From Oehlia diaphana (taxonomy: Eukaryota; Glomeromycota; Glomeromycetes; Glomerales; Glomeraceae), in NCBI GenBank assembly GCA_003833135.1, contig QZLH01001831.1, positions 7,794-21,876 on the forward strand: a stretch of DNA of 14,083 nt, in the 5' to 3' direction. Positions 1 through 7,571 of the stretch are shown here, one piece after another. A model generated the notes under the pieces. The model saw only the letters and a program-made list of their open reading frames with translations, did not search any database and was not told the origin of the DNA. The position numbers and the translations under genes are program-made. Position 1 is the first letter of the stretch. Each line of letters begins with the position of its first letter.

Positions 1-81
1 AAAATAAATAATAGAATAGTTGAAAGAAGACAAATGTGTAAAGAAAAAGTAGGGTATATAAAAAGTGTATATAAAAAGAAT

Positions 82-202
82 GTGTAAAAGAAAAAAACAC
101 GTACAAATGAGTGGATTTAAAAGAAAGCTTAAATAAACTTTTTAACGCGTAAAGAAAAAAATGCGTAAAATGAGTTAAAAGAAAGTTTAAATAAACTTTT
201 AA
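82..202. repeat. Tandem repeat, about two copies of a ~60-bp unit
   Basis: Two diverged copies follow one another, each running from a GTAAA(A)GAAAAAAA block through AATGAGT to AAAGAAAGYTTAAATAAAC and a T run. The second copy is shorter by a few bases. The core AAAGTTTAAATAAACTTT in the second copy is itself a hairpin with 8-bp arms. The stretch before it (1-81) has similar GTAAAGAAAAA and GTATATAAAAAG blocks, so the array may begin outside the window. No coding signal is seen. Confidence 0.6.
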
Positions 203-236
203 AACATGATCTTGGTGGTCTACCACAATAAAATCA

Positions 237-382
237 TTATTAGGTAAGAAGTATTCAATATTACGATTTTGACCATCAATATTATATGATTGGCCATTGT
301 GCCACTACGTGGCACAATAACGGCCAATCATTTAACATCGACGGTCATAAATCTTCATATTGAATACTTCTTACCCAATAAC
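237..382. mobile_element. MITE-like foldback element, nested hairpin
   Basis: The outer arms 237-260 and 359-382 are complementary over 24 bp with one mismatch (core GTAAGAAGTATTCAATA). The inner arms 287-295 and 322-330 (TGATTGGCC / GGCCAATCA) and 296-305 and 309-318 (ATTGTGCCAC / GTGGCACAAT) are perfect around the 3-nt loop TAC. The whole ~146 bp can fold into one long hairpin with small bulges. That is the usual form of a non-autonomous foldback or MITE element. No target-site duplication is convincing. A 63-codon reading frame over its right half is treated as chance. Confidence 0.65.
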
Positions 383-561
383 TATTTATTAGTGAATGAG
401 TTCTGCACTTTTGCACTTGAGTGCTCAGTTGTAGAAGTTGCATTAGAAAAATCAATTCATAGTAAGGTTGGTTTATGTTAATTACTGAAGAGTAGGGCAA
501 ATTGATTTCTTAATATTAGCTTGCAGTGGATTTATTCTCAGAAAGTGAACAGTATCAGTAT

Positions 562-1311
562 TTAACTTATCAAATTCCTTAAAGGACTCAACAAAGTTGA
601 TACTGCTTTATGAAAACAGTCTTGGTAATGTGTAAGATTACATACAATATTAGATTTTATGGTTGTATGTATTTTAGCTTGATCATGAGCACGTTTAAGT
701 TCTCTGAGTTTATTCAAATATGCAATTTTGTCAGGCCCTGTATATAAAGGACTACCAGAAGCAAAGTGTAATAAGTCATCAGGTATTATAAGAAATTTAT
801 GAAATTTTGCTTCTTGACTGGAGAAGGTGTGAATTTATGTTGATGAATGAGTAGTTGAACTTGACAGGTGTGACTGTTGGTGTGATGTTTAAGTGATGGA
901 TTGACTAGTTTTGTCATATTGATTGATGTAACAAGTGATGAGACTGAAAATTGCCCATTATAGTAGTGCTAGATGCAGTTCTGGTTGATGATATTGCAAC
1001 TGATGGAACTGAAGTAAGTTGTTTTGAATTAACATGGGTGATATTTTTGCCATTATTACATCAGGAAGTTTTTGCAGTTTAAAAACTGCAGAGAATTCTA
1101 CATAAAACCATCATAGAAATTCCAAGTGGAACCAAATATATTCTGAATATCTTGTGATGAAGCATGTGGAGTGGATTTACAGAGTTCAAGATCATCACAC
1201 GTGAATTGATATTGAGTGATTTGTAAAAATATTGATTAAATTATTAATACTCACCTTAGGAACTGAACCAAATACCTTGATTATACTATTGAATATGTCG
1301 TATCTCACAAT
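562..1311 (-). pseudogene. Decayed multi-exon protein gene, family not recognised
   Basis: The minus strand carries coding-like pieces in transcription order. Block 1255-1311 reads 19 codons (from IVRYDIFNS to GSVPK), is preceded by a TTAG acceptor and is followed by a good donor GTGAGT (1249-1254). No AG lies just before the next coding-like piece (about 1220-1101, containing FTCDDLELCKST and IFGSTWNFYDG); the site there reads TTTTACAA, as if an ancestral acceptor ACAG had mutated. That piece ends in TAG (1098-1100). A Ser/Thr/His-rich section (about 1010-790) is split over several frames. The last piece (834-562) is open for 90 codons without a Met, includes IPDDLLHFASGSPLYTGPDK and a charged helix-like stretch LNKLRELKRAHDQAK, and ends at TAA 562-564. 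I do not recognise the family. Loss of an acceptor plus at least two frame changes makes an intact gene unlikely, though a differently spliced gene cannot be excluded. Confidence 0.4.
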
Positions 1312-1516
1312 CTAATCATTATACTATTAATTTTTTTGGTAATTACATAAATTATATTTTATATTTATTCTAAGCCACAAAATAAATTCATTATATAATA
1401 AAATATTTGTACTATATTCTTTCTATATTTAATTTATATTTGTATGTTTAACTAGCACTGTTATACTGTGCTATTAGCAATTTCTTGGCTCCGCAGTAAT
1501 ATCTGCAGATGAATCC

Positions 1517-1690
1517 CACATATACCGCTAAAGAATTCTATAGATTTCCAATGAGATTTTACGATACATGATAAAATCTCAGAAATTCACATATTTCTAC
1601 CATGAAATGTGTGGTTTTGTGTGGATACTTGTGACTTGTCCACACAATTTGATGTATAGAATTCCACATGTTTCTGAACTAACCTATGTG
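1517..1690. mobile_element. MITE-like element with paired internal hairpins
   Basis: An outer 10-bp inverted repeat GAATTCTATA (1533-1542) / TATAGAATTC (1655-1664) encloses two perfect hairpins placed symmetrically about position 1599. One is TGAGATTTTA (1552-1561) / TAAAATCTCA (1572-1581); the other is TTGTGTGGA (1617-1625) / TCCACACAA (1639-1647). A weak outermost pair CACATA / TATGTG lies at 1517-1522 and 1685-1690. This looks like a foldback element with internal palindromes. It has no coding capacity. Confidence 0.45.
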
Positions 1691-2430
1691 ATTTTTGGTG
1701 GATCAATCTACCTAAAAATTTCCTGATATAGGTGGTGAAAATGAAAAAATTGGTGTGGGAAAATTATAATGTTGCACAATAGGAAGAAGTGGTGTCCTTC
1801 TATAGCGCAGGTGTTTAATATGTTTTTTAATGAATTGTGAATTCCAAAATAGGAAACAGTATTTCTTCACTTATATTAATTTTTCCAAAAAAGTTAAGGA
1901 TTTAAGACCTTCTCTGAAGTGGGTGAGTTCTTTTTATGGTGTGAAAATATGTCTACAGGCACGTTGAAATCTGGCCTGTTGCTTTCATGCAGTCTTAAGA
2001 TTTTTCAAAGATAAGGGTCTTAAATTTTCTATACATTTAAGATACATATAGTGGAACTGCAGATGAGAATACCATCACATCCATCTACTACCTGATAATG
2101 GCTGGTGTAAGAAATACCTAAGCGTCAAGAGAATATTACATTTTTCATTTTCCACATCAAGCATAATAAAGAATATTAGCGCAACAAGTTTTTTGATTTT
2201 TGAACTTGATTTTGGATTTTTTTAATGCTCTTTGCTGTGTTGGTTTGAGAAAATTTGTAAATTTCTAAAAAATTTAATTGGTTGCTTCATTATAACGAGT
2301 TTTACTATTTGATTGGTTATGATTTGTTATATCATGTGTGAGAGCTGACTGTTCTGTCATGGTATTTATACAGTTCATGTTATATTTTTAACTCAATTTT
2401 CTCAGAGTATAATCAGCCAGTATATAATAT
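1691..2430. other. Gene-free AT-rich stretch
   Basis: I see no supported gene, RNA gene or strong repeat here. Reading frames are short on both strands. A CATTATAACGAG motif near 2288-2299 resembles the repeated motif of the element at 6490-6960 and may be a relic of that family. Confidence 0.5.
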
Positions 2431-2435
2431 TTTAA

Positions 2436-2530
2436 TTATGGTACGATATTATTTGAAAGGTAAGGTATGATTGATTATTTATAGGTACGATCAATTATGT
2501 ATAGGTACGATTCAAAATCATACTGATATA
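2436..2530. repeat. GGTACGAT-containing short repeats
   Basis: GGTACGAT occurs three times (near 2442, 2485 and 2506), the last two inside an imperfect direct repeat of the form ATTATTTATAGGTACGATC. The inverted form ATCGTACC occurs near 7176, in a second patch that also holds GTACC and CGTACCGATCG motifs. The two patches may be the edges of old repeats. The match is short, so the relation is uncertain. Confidence 0.35.
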
Positions 2531-2694
2531 GCGGTGATCACATTTTTGGGTACTCAAGAGGCTTTTTTTTTGAACCACATTTTTAATTCATACCTGCGAA
2601 TCACAATAATTTATCGTCAAATTTTTTTATATATAATGAGTTTTGTTGATTGAAAATTTTTTTTCTTTCTCTACTTTATTAATTTTTTCTTCAC

Positions 2695-2713
2695 TATTAT
2701 TATTATTATTATA
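2695..2713. repeat. (ATT)n microsatellite
   Basis: About six uninterrupted TAT/ATT triplets. A simple-sequence repeat with no sign of function. Confidence 0.85.
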
Positions 2714-2750
2714 ACAATAAAATATTTTGCTAACAGCTTAAATTTTTTTG

Positions 2751-2782
2751 AATGTATTGTAAAATTAATATTACAGTACATT
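2751..2782. repeat. 32-bp near-perfect palindrome
   Basis: AATGTATTGTAAAATT (2751-2766) is the reverse complement of 2767-2782 with two mismatches and no spacer. It sits at the start of a larger AT-rich patch with many TGTAA motifs. Confidence 0.5.
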
Positions 2783-2856
2783 CATTATATACAAACCATG
2801 TTAAGATACTCGTTATTGGTCTTGTAGGGACATCGTACATTAGTTATATAATATTA

Positions 2857-2985
2857 ATTGTAATATTAATTTATTAATATGTAAATTGTAGCAAATTATT
2901 GTAAAATATATTGTAAATTTAATTATAAAATAAATTGTAAATTTTATTGTAAAAATACATCTGTAATTTTAATCGTAAAATACAT
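2857..2985. repeat. Degenerate ATTGTAAA-type tandem repeat
   Basis: Six or more copies of ATTGTAAAW or ATTGTAATW with short AT-rich spacers run through this stretch, ending before GCCTCATTTAAATAC. It is a diverged minisatellite with no reading frame of note on either strand. Confidence 0.55.
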
Positions 2986-3139
2986 TTCCTCTAGCCTCAT
3001 TTAAATACTCCTCTCTTTACCATTCTTCATCTTTTTTTGATGTAAATGCTATTAAAGAAATTATGCATTAGTAACTGTTCGTTAATATAATTAAAGATAA
3101 AGAAAATGCCTACCAAAATCTGATAACCAACACACTCGT

Positions 3140-3221
3140 CTAAAAAAGGAAAAGAACGAAATATTAGAAATATTTCGTTAACGTAAAATAAAAAGATTAA
3201 AAAACATATTCGTCTTCCCAC
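3140..3221 (-). other. Predicted spliceosomal intron with 10-bp hairpin
   Basis: 82 nt. The donor is GTGGGA (3221-3216), the branch-point motif TTCTAAT (3169-3163) and the acceptor a T-rich tract ending in TAG (3140). The arms AACGAAATAT (3155-3164) and ATATTTCGTT (3170-3179) pair perfectly over 10 bp around the loop TAGAA, and the presumed branch adenine (3164) closes the stem. It has the best stem of the array. Confidence 0.5.
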
Positions 3222-3868
3222 CAAAATCCATGTTCTAAATCTGTCTAAAAAAAGGAATTTTTCAAAATCCATACATTCAGGCCTATCAAAAAAAAGAATA
3301 GAATTTGGAATGTTAAAATAAATTTCGTTAGAATAAATAAACTAAAGCAGAGAAAAAACTTACCAATTCTTAAAGAAAGAATCCCCTACCAAAATTCTGC
3401 GCGTCCAAGGACTTGACTGCATATAAAAAAAAAGAGGAAATTGAAACGTTAGCAAGACGTTTCACTAAAAGAATTAAATTAATAAAATATATTTCAGAAT
3501 CCCTTGCTGAAACAATACGCACCCAGGTACTGGCCGTCTAAAAAAAAGAGAAAAAATTGAAATGTTAGTAAAACGTTTCATTAAAGTATAAATTAAAAAA
3601 ATTCTTTTAAATCAAATAAATAATAGTTCTTTTCTAAAAAAATTCAATATTCATATATATTAAATATATTTGGTCTAACCATTTTTTTCAAAGATTCAGG
3701 TAATTTGTTGTATATCGTTTACCTATAAAGAACTCCACATATCCAAAGACACGCTCAACCTAAAAAAAAGAGAATATTGAAAGGTTAATAAAATGTTTCA
3801 TTAAATGAATTAGTTCAAAGAAAAGTTTTAATACTTACCGAAATCAACATTTTTCAAAGATCTGTCAC

Positions 3869-3945
3869 CTAAAAAAAAGGAGAAATATCAAAACATTAGT
3901 AAAATGTTTCATTAAAAGGAATAATTTCAAAGAAAGTTCTGATAC
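3869..3945 (-). other. Predicted spliceosomal intron of the array
   Basis: 77 nt. The donor is GTATCA (3945-3940), the branch motif TACTAAT (3901-3895) with the branch adenine 27 nt from the acceptor, then a T8 tract and TAG. The stem AAACATT (3891-3897) / AATGTTT (3903-3909) has 7 perfect pairs. Compared with 3443-3463, a G-C pair has become an A-T pair. Confidence 0.5.
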
Positions 3946-4448
3946 CAATACTTTTAAGATCCGGTCACCTAAAAAAAAGAGAAACCCCAAAATATTAAAA
4001 AATGGTTCGTTAAAAAAATATAAATAAACATTAAAAAATATTGTCTGATTTCTCGCCGAAATCCCATACATCCGATAGATAAGTTCTAATAAGAAGAAAA
4101 TTTAGTACCAAAGACGAAAACAAAAAAATAACAAACTATAAAAAAAAACTTACCTCTATTTCCACAAGAGACGGACACTCACTTTTATTTCCAAAGAGAA
4201 TTGGCAACTCTAAAAGAAGAAAAACGAACTATTAATAAAGTTCATTAAATAAAATTATTAATGAAAAAACAAAAAAAAACAAAAACAAAAAGTATCATAC
4301 CAGAATCCCATCATATCCAAAGAAAATTGAGAGAATCGCCTAGATAAAAGTAAACGAATTGTTAGAATCTGTTCGTTAAAACAAAATAATTAAAAAAAAA
4401 TTTGAATAACTTACCGAGATTTGCATCTAAGAAGACCGAAAGAACTGC

Positions 4449-4523
4449 CTAAAAAAAAAAGAAAAAAGTTGAAACGTTAAAAACGTTTCATTAAAATAGA
4501 TAATTAAGAAAAAAAATTTCCAC
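4449..4523 (-). other. Predicted spliceosomal intron of the array
   Basis: 75 nt. The donor is GTGGAA (4523-4518), the branch motif TTTTAAC (4482-4476) and the acceptor T10 then TAG. The stem TGAAACGTT (4470-4478) / AACGTTTCA (4482-4490) has 9 perfect pairs around the loop AAA. Confidence 0.5.
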
Positions 4524-4563
4524 CTTATTCTCACGCGTCAAAATAGCTGAAGAACTAAATCGT

Positions 4564-4644
4564 CTAAAAAAAAGTAAGAAAAATAACTATTAGAAATCGT
4601 TATTTAAAAAATAAAACAATTAAAAAAAAAACAAATTTATGTAC
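4564..4644 (-). other. Predicted spliceosomal intron of the array, first clear one
   Basis: 81 nt. The donor is GTACAT (4644-4639), the branch motif TTCTAAT (4595-4589) 26 nt before the acceptor, then T8 and TAG. The stem AAATAAC (4581-4587) / GTTATTT (4599-4605) has 7 perfect pairs although its sequence differs from the GAAACG-type stems elsewhere in the array. Confidence 0.5.
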
Positions 4645-4679
4645 CGAAGTTCACATCTAAGGTGAGATAGCTAGTAAGA

Positions 4680-4870
4680 TTTTTCAACAAAAGGTGCGAG
4701 AGAAGCGGAAAAAAGAAAAAAAAGAAATGGGAAATGTAAAAGTAAAGAGAAAAGGGAAGGGAAGGAAAAGGAAAGAATGAAGGAAAGACAAAAGAGGGGT
4801 ATGAAGGAAAATGAATGGGCGAATGGAAGAAAGGGAAAAATGAAAAAAAGTTTCAAAAAAAAAAGTTTAA
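4680..4870 (-). promoter_or_regulatory. Pyrimidine-rich tract upstream of the intron array
   Basis: On the minus strand this is almost pure C/T (runs such as TTCCTTTTCCTTCCC), on the 5' side of the array. A similar plus-strand tract (12591-13020) lies just upstream of the gene at the right end. Pyrimidine tracts are common core-promoter or leader features in fungi, so a promoter or leader role is plausible but only inferred. A 61-codon frame here (Phe/Leu/Ser-rich) is a product of the composition. Confidence 0.3.
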
Positions 4871-5225
4871 AAAAAATTTAGTTGATCGAATTGCGGATTA
4901 TGTCACATACACGTGATACATAATTTTATGGGGGTTTCTCCGAAACTTTTTTTTATATTTTTAATAACATGTACTGTATATATGTGCTCATATACATACA
5001 CATATATATATCTTATATAACAAACAGCCCCTCCTCTGTAAACAGGTAGAGGCCATTAGTAATAGGGTTTTTAACATTAAAAATTATTGTTCATCACATT
5101 ATAGATTATACACTATTGTCAATATTAAATTTTAATAGTATATACTAGATGTAACCTGTCGCGTTGTGACGGGAATGATACTTGCCCATCAAGTAAGAGA
5201 GTAATAAAGAGAGTAATAATAACAC
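4871..5225. other. Gene-free stretch with short hairpins
   Basis: No gene is seen. It holds an imperfect palindrome around TATGTCAC...GTGATACATA (4900-4922), an alternating TATA/CATA patch (4976-5010) and a small CCTCT...AGAGG hairpin (about 5032-5053). Confidence 0.4.
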
Positions 5226-5470
5226 ACGTCTCCCATCACTCCTCTTCATCTTCTCATCAATTCTTTACGTCTCCCATCACTCCTTTTTACTTCCCATCAC
5301 TCTCCCATCACTCCTCTTCGTCTCCTGTCACTTCTTTTTGTTTCCCATCACTACTTTTCATCTCTCATCATGTCCTATTTCTCCTTTTTGCTTCCTATCA
5401 CTTCTTATTACTCTTTTTTTCTCTTTCATCTTCTATTACTTTCCATTACTCCATTATTATTTCGTTTTTT
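5226..5470 (+). repeat. CT-rich minisatellite, CTCCCATCACTCCTTTT type
   Basis: About ten diverged copies of a ~20-25-bp unit (CGTCTCCCATCACTCCTYTT and variants such as TTTCCCATCACTACTTTT) run through this stretch and fade near 5470. A 70-codon Ser/Leu/Phe-rich frame at 5370-5582 comes from the repeat and its AT-rich flank, and I do not accept it as a gene. Confidence 0.65.
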
Positions 5471-5747
5471 ATTGGCATCTTTCTCCTTGGTCATTGTAAT
5501 TTATTTATCATTTTATTTATTGTTATTGTTCAAATACAGTGATTTTTTCTTTAAAATCGTAAATGTGTGGCTTAAATTTTAATATTTGCAAATAAAATTT
5601 TATCAAATAAGATTATTTTGAATAAATATGCAAAAAAAATTTTTTTATAGCAATAAAATTTAAGTTTAGCCGATCAAAATAGCTAAGTTAAAAAATTCAT
5701 CAGCCGACTAATAAATTTGTACATCATGTGACATATTTGAAAAAAAA

Positions 5748-5790
5748 CCCAGGCGGTGATCGCCCAGGCGACAGTTAGCAATCCTCCCAA
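5748..5790. repeat. GC-rich palindrome related to the foldback at 11318
   Basis: A GC-rich island in AT-rich DNA. CCCAGGCG is directly repeated (5748-5755 and 5763-5770), and GGCG...CGCC (5752-5755 / 5761-5764) forms a hairpin. The right side GGCGACAGTTAGCAA resembles the right end GGTGATGTTTAGCAA of the foldback at 11318-11448, so this may be an end or a remnant of the same repeat family. Confidence 0.4.
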
Positions 5791-5817
5791 AAAAATATTT
5801 CACAATCCTTCAAAAAT

Positions 5818-5937
5818 TAATTATAACAATCTATTGCTATGAAAAAAATCATCCCCAATTATAACAATCATCTATTGTCATGAAAAAACATTTTCTCATA
5901 GAATTTACTAAACCGATCTATTGTTACAAAAAATAAA
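5818..5937 (+). repeat. Three imperfect copies of ATTATAACAATC..CTATTG..ATGAAAAAA
   Basis: Copies start near 5818, 5857 and 5912. The first two match closely (AATTATAACAATC, CTATTG, ATGAAAAAA); the third keeps only CGATCTATTGTTACAAAAAA. No function is evident. Confidence 0.5.
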
Positions 5938-5966
5938 TAAATTATTTCAGTCTATTTATATTGAGC

Positions 5967-6350
5967 CTAAAAAATAATTAGGGAAAATATTACTAATAAT
6001 AATAAGAATCGGGAAAAAAGGCAATTACCGTGGTGCCACAGCGTCAATCCGATCACCGATCTAAGTCTAAATGGTTTAAGAATGTGGTTTGGGAAAAAAA
6101 AAATAACAATGAAGAAAATTGAAAAAAAAAGCGAAAAGTAAAATTTGGGGGAAAGAAAAAGGATAAGGAAAGAATAAAAGGAATTCGTAAAAAAAATAAG
6201 TACCGAAAAAATTTCTGAAAAAAAAAAGAACAATAATCTGGTCCAAAAAGACTGAAAAAAAATTTTTAAAAAAATTAATAATATGTCTAAAAAAAGACCG
6301 AAAAAAATTAATAATATAAAAACCGAGGAAAAAAAAAATTTAAATTTCAT
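5967..6350 (-). other. Minus-strand pyrimidine-rich block with intron-like pieces
   Basis: The minus strand is T/C-rich with several T-tract-AG sites (TCTTTTTTTAG near 6288, T-run-CAG near 6254 and 6220). An exon-like segment of about 40 nt ends at a donor GTAATT (near 6027), followed by a TTTTTTAG acceptor near 5969. It resembles a weaker, more decayed version of the array at 3114-4670, without the regular period or the clear hairpins. The 127-codon frame over it is Phe-rich low-complexity translation, not a believable protein. Confidence 0.3.
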
Positions 6351-6489
6351 TAACCGGAATTGGTTAGATATAAAGAATACGGATCAGCAATTCAAAATTA
6401 ATTTATACAGGCTAATCTAAACGTTACGGTTACACATTGTATTTTTTTAGATTAATGGCAATACTAATTTTTCTAATTTACCGTACATT

Positions 6490-6960
6490 ACAATCAGCTC
6501 GCGTTATAACGAATTTGGTGTCCGGGCCGATTTGACCTTCGTTATAAGAAAATTCATTATTATTATAGGAAACCCTGGTATAATCCAGGAAAATTTGTAT
6601 ATTGCGGTATATCGCATTACAATTTAACGTGAATACACAGTGAAAATTACAAATAGTTCCTTATCCATATATTTTCTTTATAAATTTTACCCATATTCTA
6701 TTGCCACAAGTAGTAATCATTTAAAACTCGTTTAATTTATGAAATTTTTATAAAATAGTGTGTCGTTATAATATAAAATTCGTTATAATGAGAGTCATTT
6801 TGTATATACTATTGGTTATACACTTTACTTCGTTAAACGGTATACAGTATTTAATTAGTAAAATTCGGTATAGTAAGATTTTTTTATATGTCAAAATCCG
6901 TACCATAGTGAAAATAAATAATTCGTTATATCGAAATTCGTTATACCGCGAGCCGATTAT
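6490..6960. mobile_element. Non-autonomous DNA element with TCGTTATA repeats
   Basis: The ends 6490-6516 and 6934-6960 are inverted copies with about 4 differences in 27 bp (shared core GCTCGCG, then TATAACGAATTT). Inside, TCGTTATA recurs at 6539, 6763, 6780, 6923 and 6938, with GCGTTATAACGAA at 6501. TA-rich flanks would suit a TA target. From memory, CGTTATAACGA-type terminal motifs occur in pogo/Tigger elements, so such a MITE is the best guess; the family is not verified. A small hairpin CCTGG/CCAGG lies at 6574-6589. A 91-codon frame through it is not a transposase. Confidence 0.5.
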
Positions 6961-7560
6961 ATTATTTTACTATATATTCCCTATCATTACATACAAATTA
7001 TTATATATTGTGATAAGTATATATGTACCATAAAAAATCATACATACAAAGTAAAAATTCCACAAACATACTAGTATATACTAATATTATATATGCTCCG
7101 TGGTATGATTATTAAAAAACATTAGTACCTGCATAAATCTGAACGTACCGATCGTAGTGTAATCAAATGAGTAGATCGTACCATAACCCATTTAGGTCTT
7201 ATCACCATAAAACAATTAAACTACAGTACCATCGCTACTAAGATACTAAGAGCACGCGAAATTTTTCAAAAAAATTCAATATTTTGGCATTTTATTATTT
7301 AATATAAACAAAATTATACTCAATTAAAAAGTTTTTATTTAGTAAGAATCTAAAATAGATTTATTATTAAACTAAGTTATTAATTTTTTACAAATGACGT
7401 TATAAAAGATTAAAAAAAAAATTTTATATATTATAATTTTATTAATTTCAGTTATAATTATATTGAAACTTAATTAAATTATTTATTACGATATTACGGT
7501 CATACACTATGTACACGAAAATTTTCAATGTTCACATGTGCACATGAAAGACATAATAAG
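6961..7560. other. Gene-free AT-rich stretch
   Basis: No gene is seen. It holds GTACC-type motifs (7020-7240) that echo the repeats at 2436-2530, and a perfect 12-bp palindrome CATGTGCACATG near 7536-7547. Confidence 0.4.
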
Positions 7561-7571
7561 ATTCGATTTTT

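Larger units (their letters stand above)
3114..4670 (-). repeat. Tandem array of exon-intron units (~117-bp period), minus strand
   Basis: On the minus strand this block alternates short exon-like pieces with intron-like pieces. Exon-like pieces, from the 5' end: 4645-4670, 4524-4563, 4415-4448, 4301-4339, 4154-4209, 4057-4085, 3946-3968, 3839-3868, 3723-3759, 3495-3537, 3364 or 3390-3416, 3263-3282, 3222-3244, 3114-3139. They share a core like TCTTTGGATATG and an end like GGATTTYG. Between them are 68-91 nt pieces with a donor (GTAAGT, GTATCA, GTATGA, GTGGAA, GTACAT, GTAGGC), a branch-point motif (TACTAAC, TGCTAAC, TTCTAAT and similar) 16-32 nt before a T7-T10 tract, and TAG. Acceptors recur every 100-134 nt, with one double-length and one short gap. 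Exon-like lengths are not kept as multiples of three and the joined frame soon meets stops, so a coding role is not supported. Options are a spliced non-coding RNA, a decayed repeat-protein gene, or an amplified intron unit. The splice-site reading is strong; the function is unknown. Confidence 0.6.

Noticed and set aside
290..481. 63-codon plus-strand frame
   Set aside because: It begins inside the loop side of the foldback element and has no conserved-looking sequence or promoter.
2471..2653. 60-codon plus-strand frame
   Set aside because: It starts at a non-ATG codon in a short direct repeat and is Ile/Tyr/Phe-rich, as expected of AT-rich DNA.
2799..2875. Plus-strand frame reading KILVIGLVGTS, recalling a P-loop start
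   Set aside because: No GKS/GKT follows, the frame soon ends in AT-rich repeat, and no flanking exon was found.
3027..3272. 81-codon minus-strand frame in the array
   Set aside because: It reads straight through predicted donors, branch points and T tracts; the Phe-rich product reflects the T runs.
3865..4071. 68-codon minus-strand frame in the array
   Set aside because: It reads through two predicted introns; low-complexity Phe/Leu product.
4671..4856. 61-codon Phe/Ser/Leu frame
   Set aside because: Translation of a pyrimidine tract; no protein-like features.
5370..5582. 70-codon plus-strand frame
   Set aside because: It lies in the CT minisatellite and AT-rich flank; hydrophobicity comes from CT-rich codons.
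4898..5735. Inverted TATGTCACAT at 4900 and 5727 as ends of an ~830-bp element
   Set aside because: Only about 10 bp match and the flanking bases do not extend the repeat.
5967..6350. 127-codon minus-strand frame
   Set aside because: Phe/Leu/Ser low complexity from T/C runs, with splice-like signals inside; not a credible membrane protein.
6758..7033. 91-codon plus-strand frame
   Set aside because: Runs through the TCGTTATA element and its flank; begins at a non-ATG codon and matches no transposase pattern.
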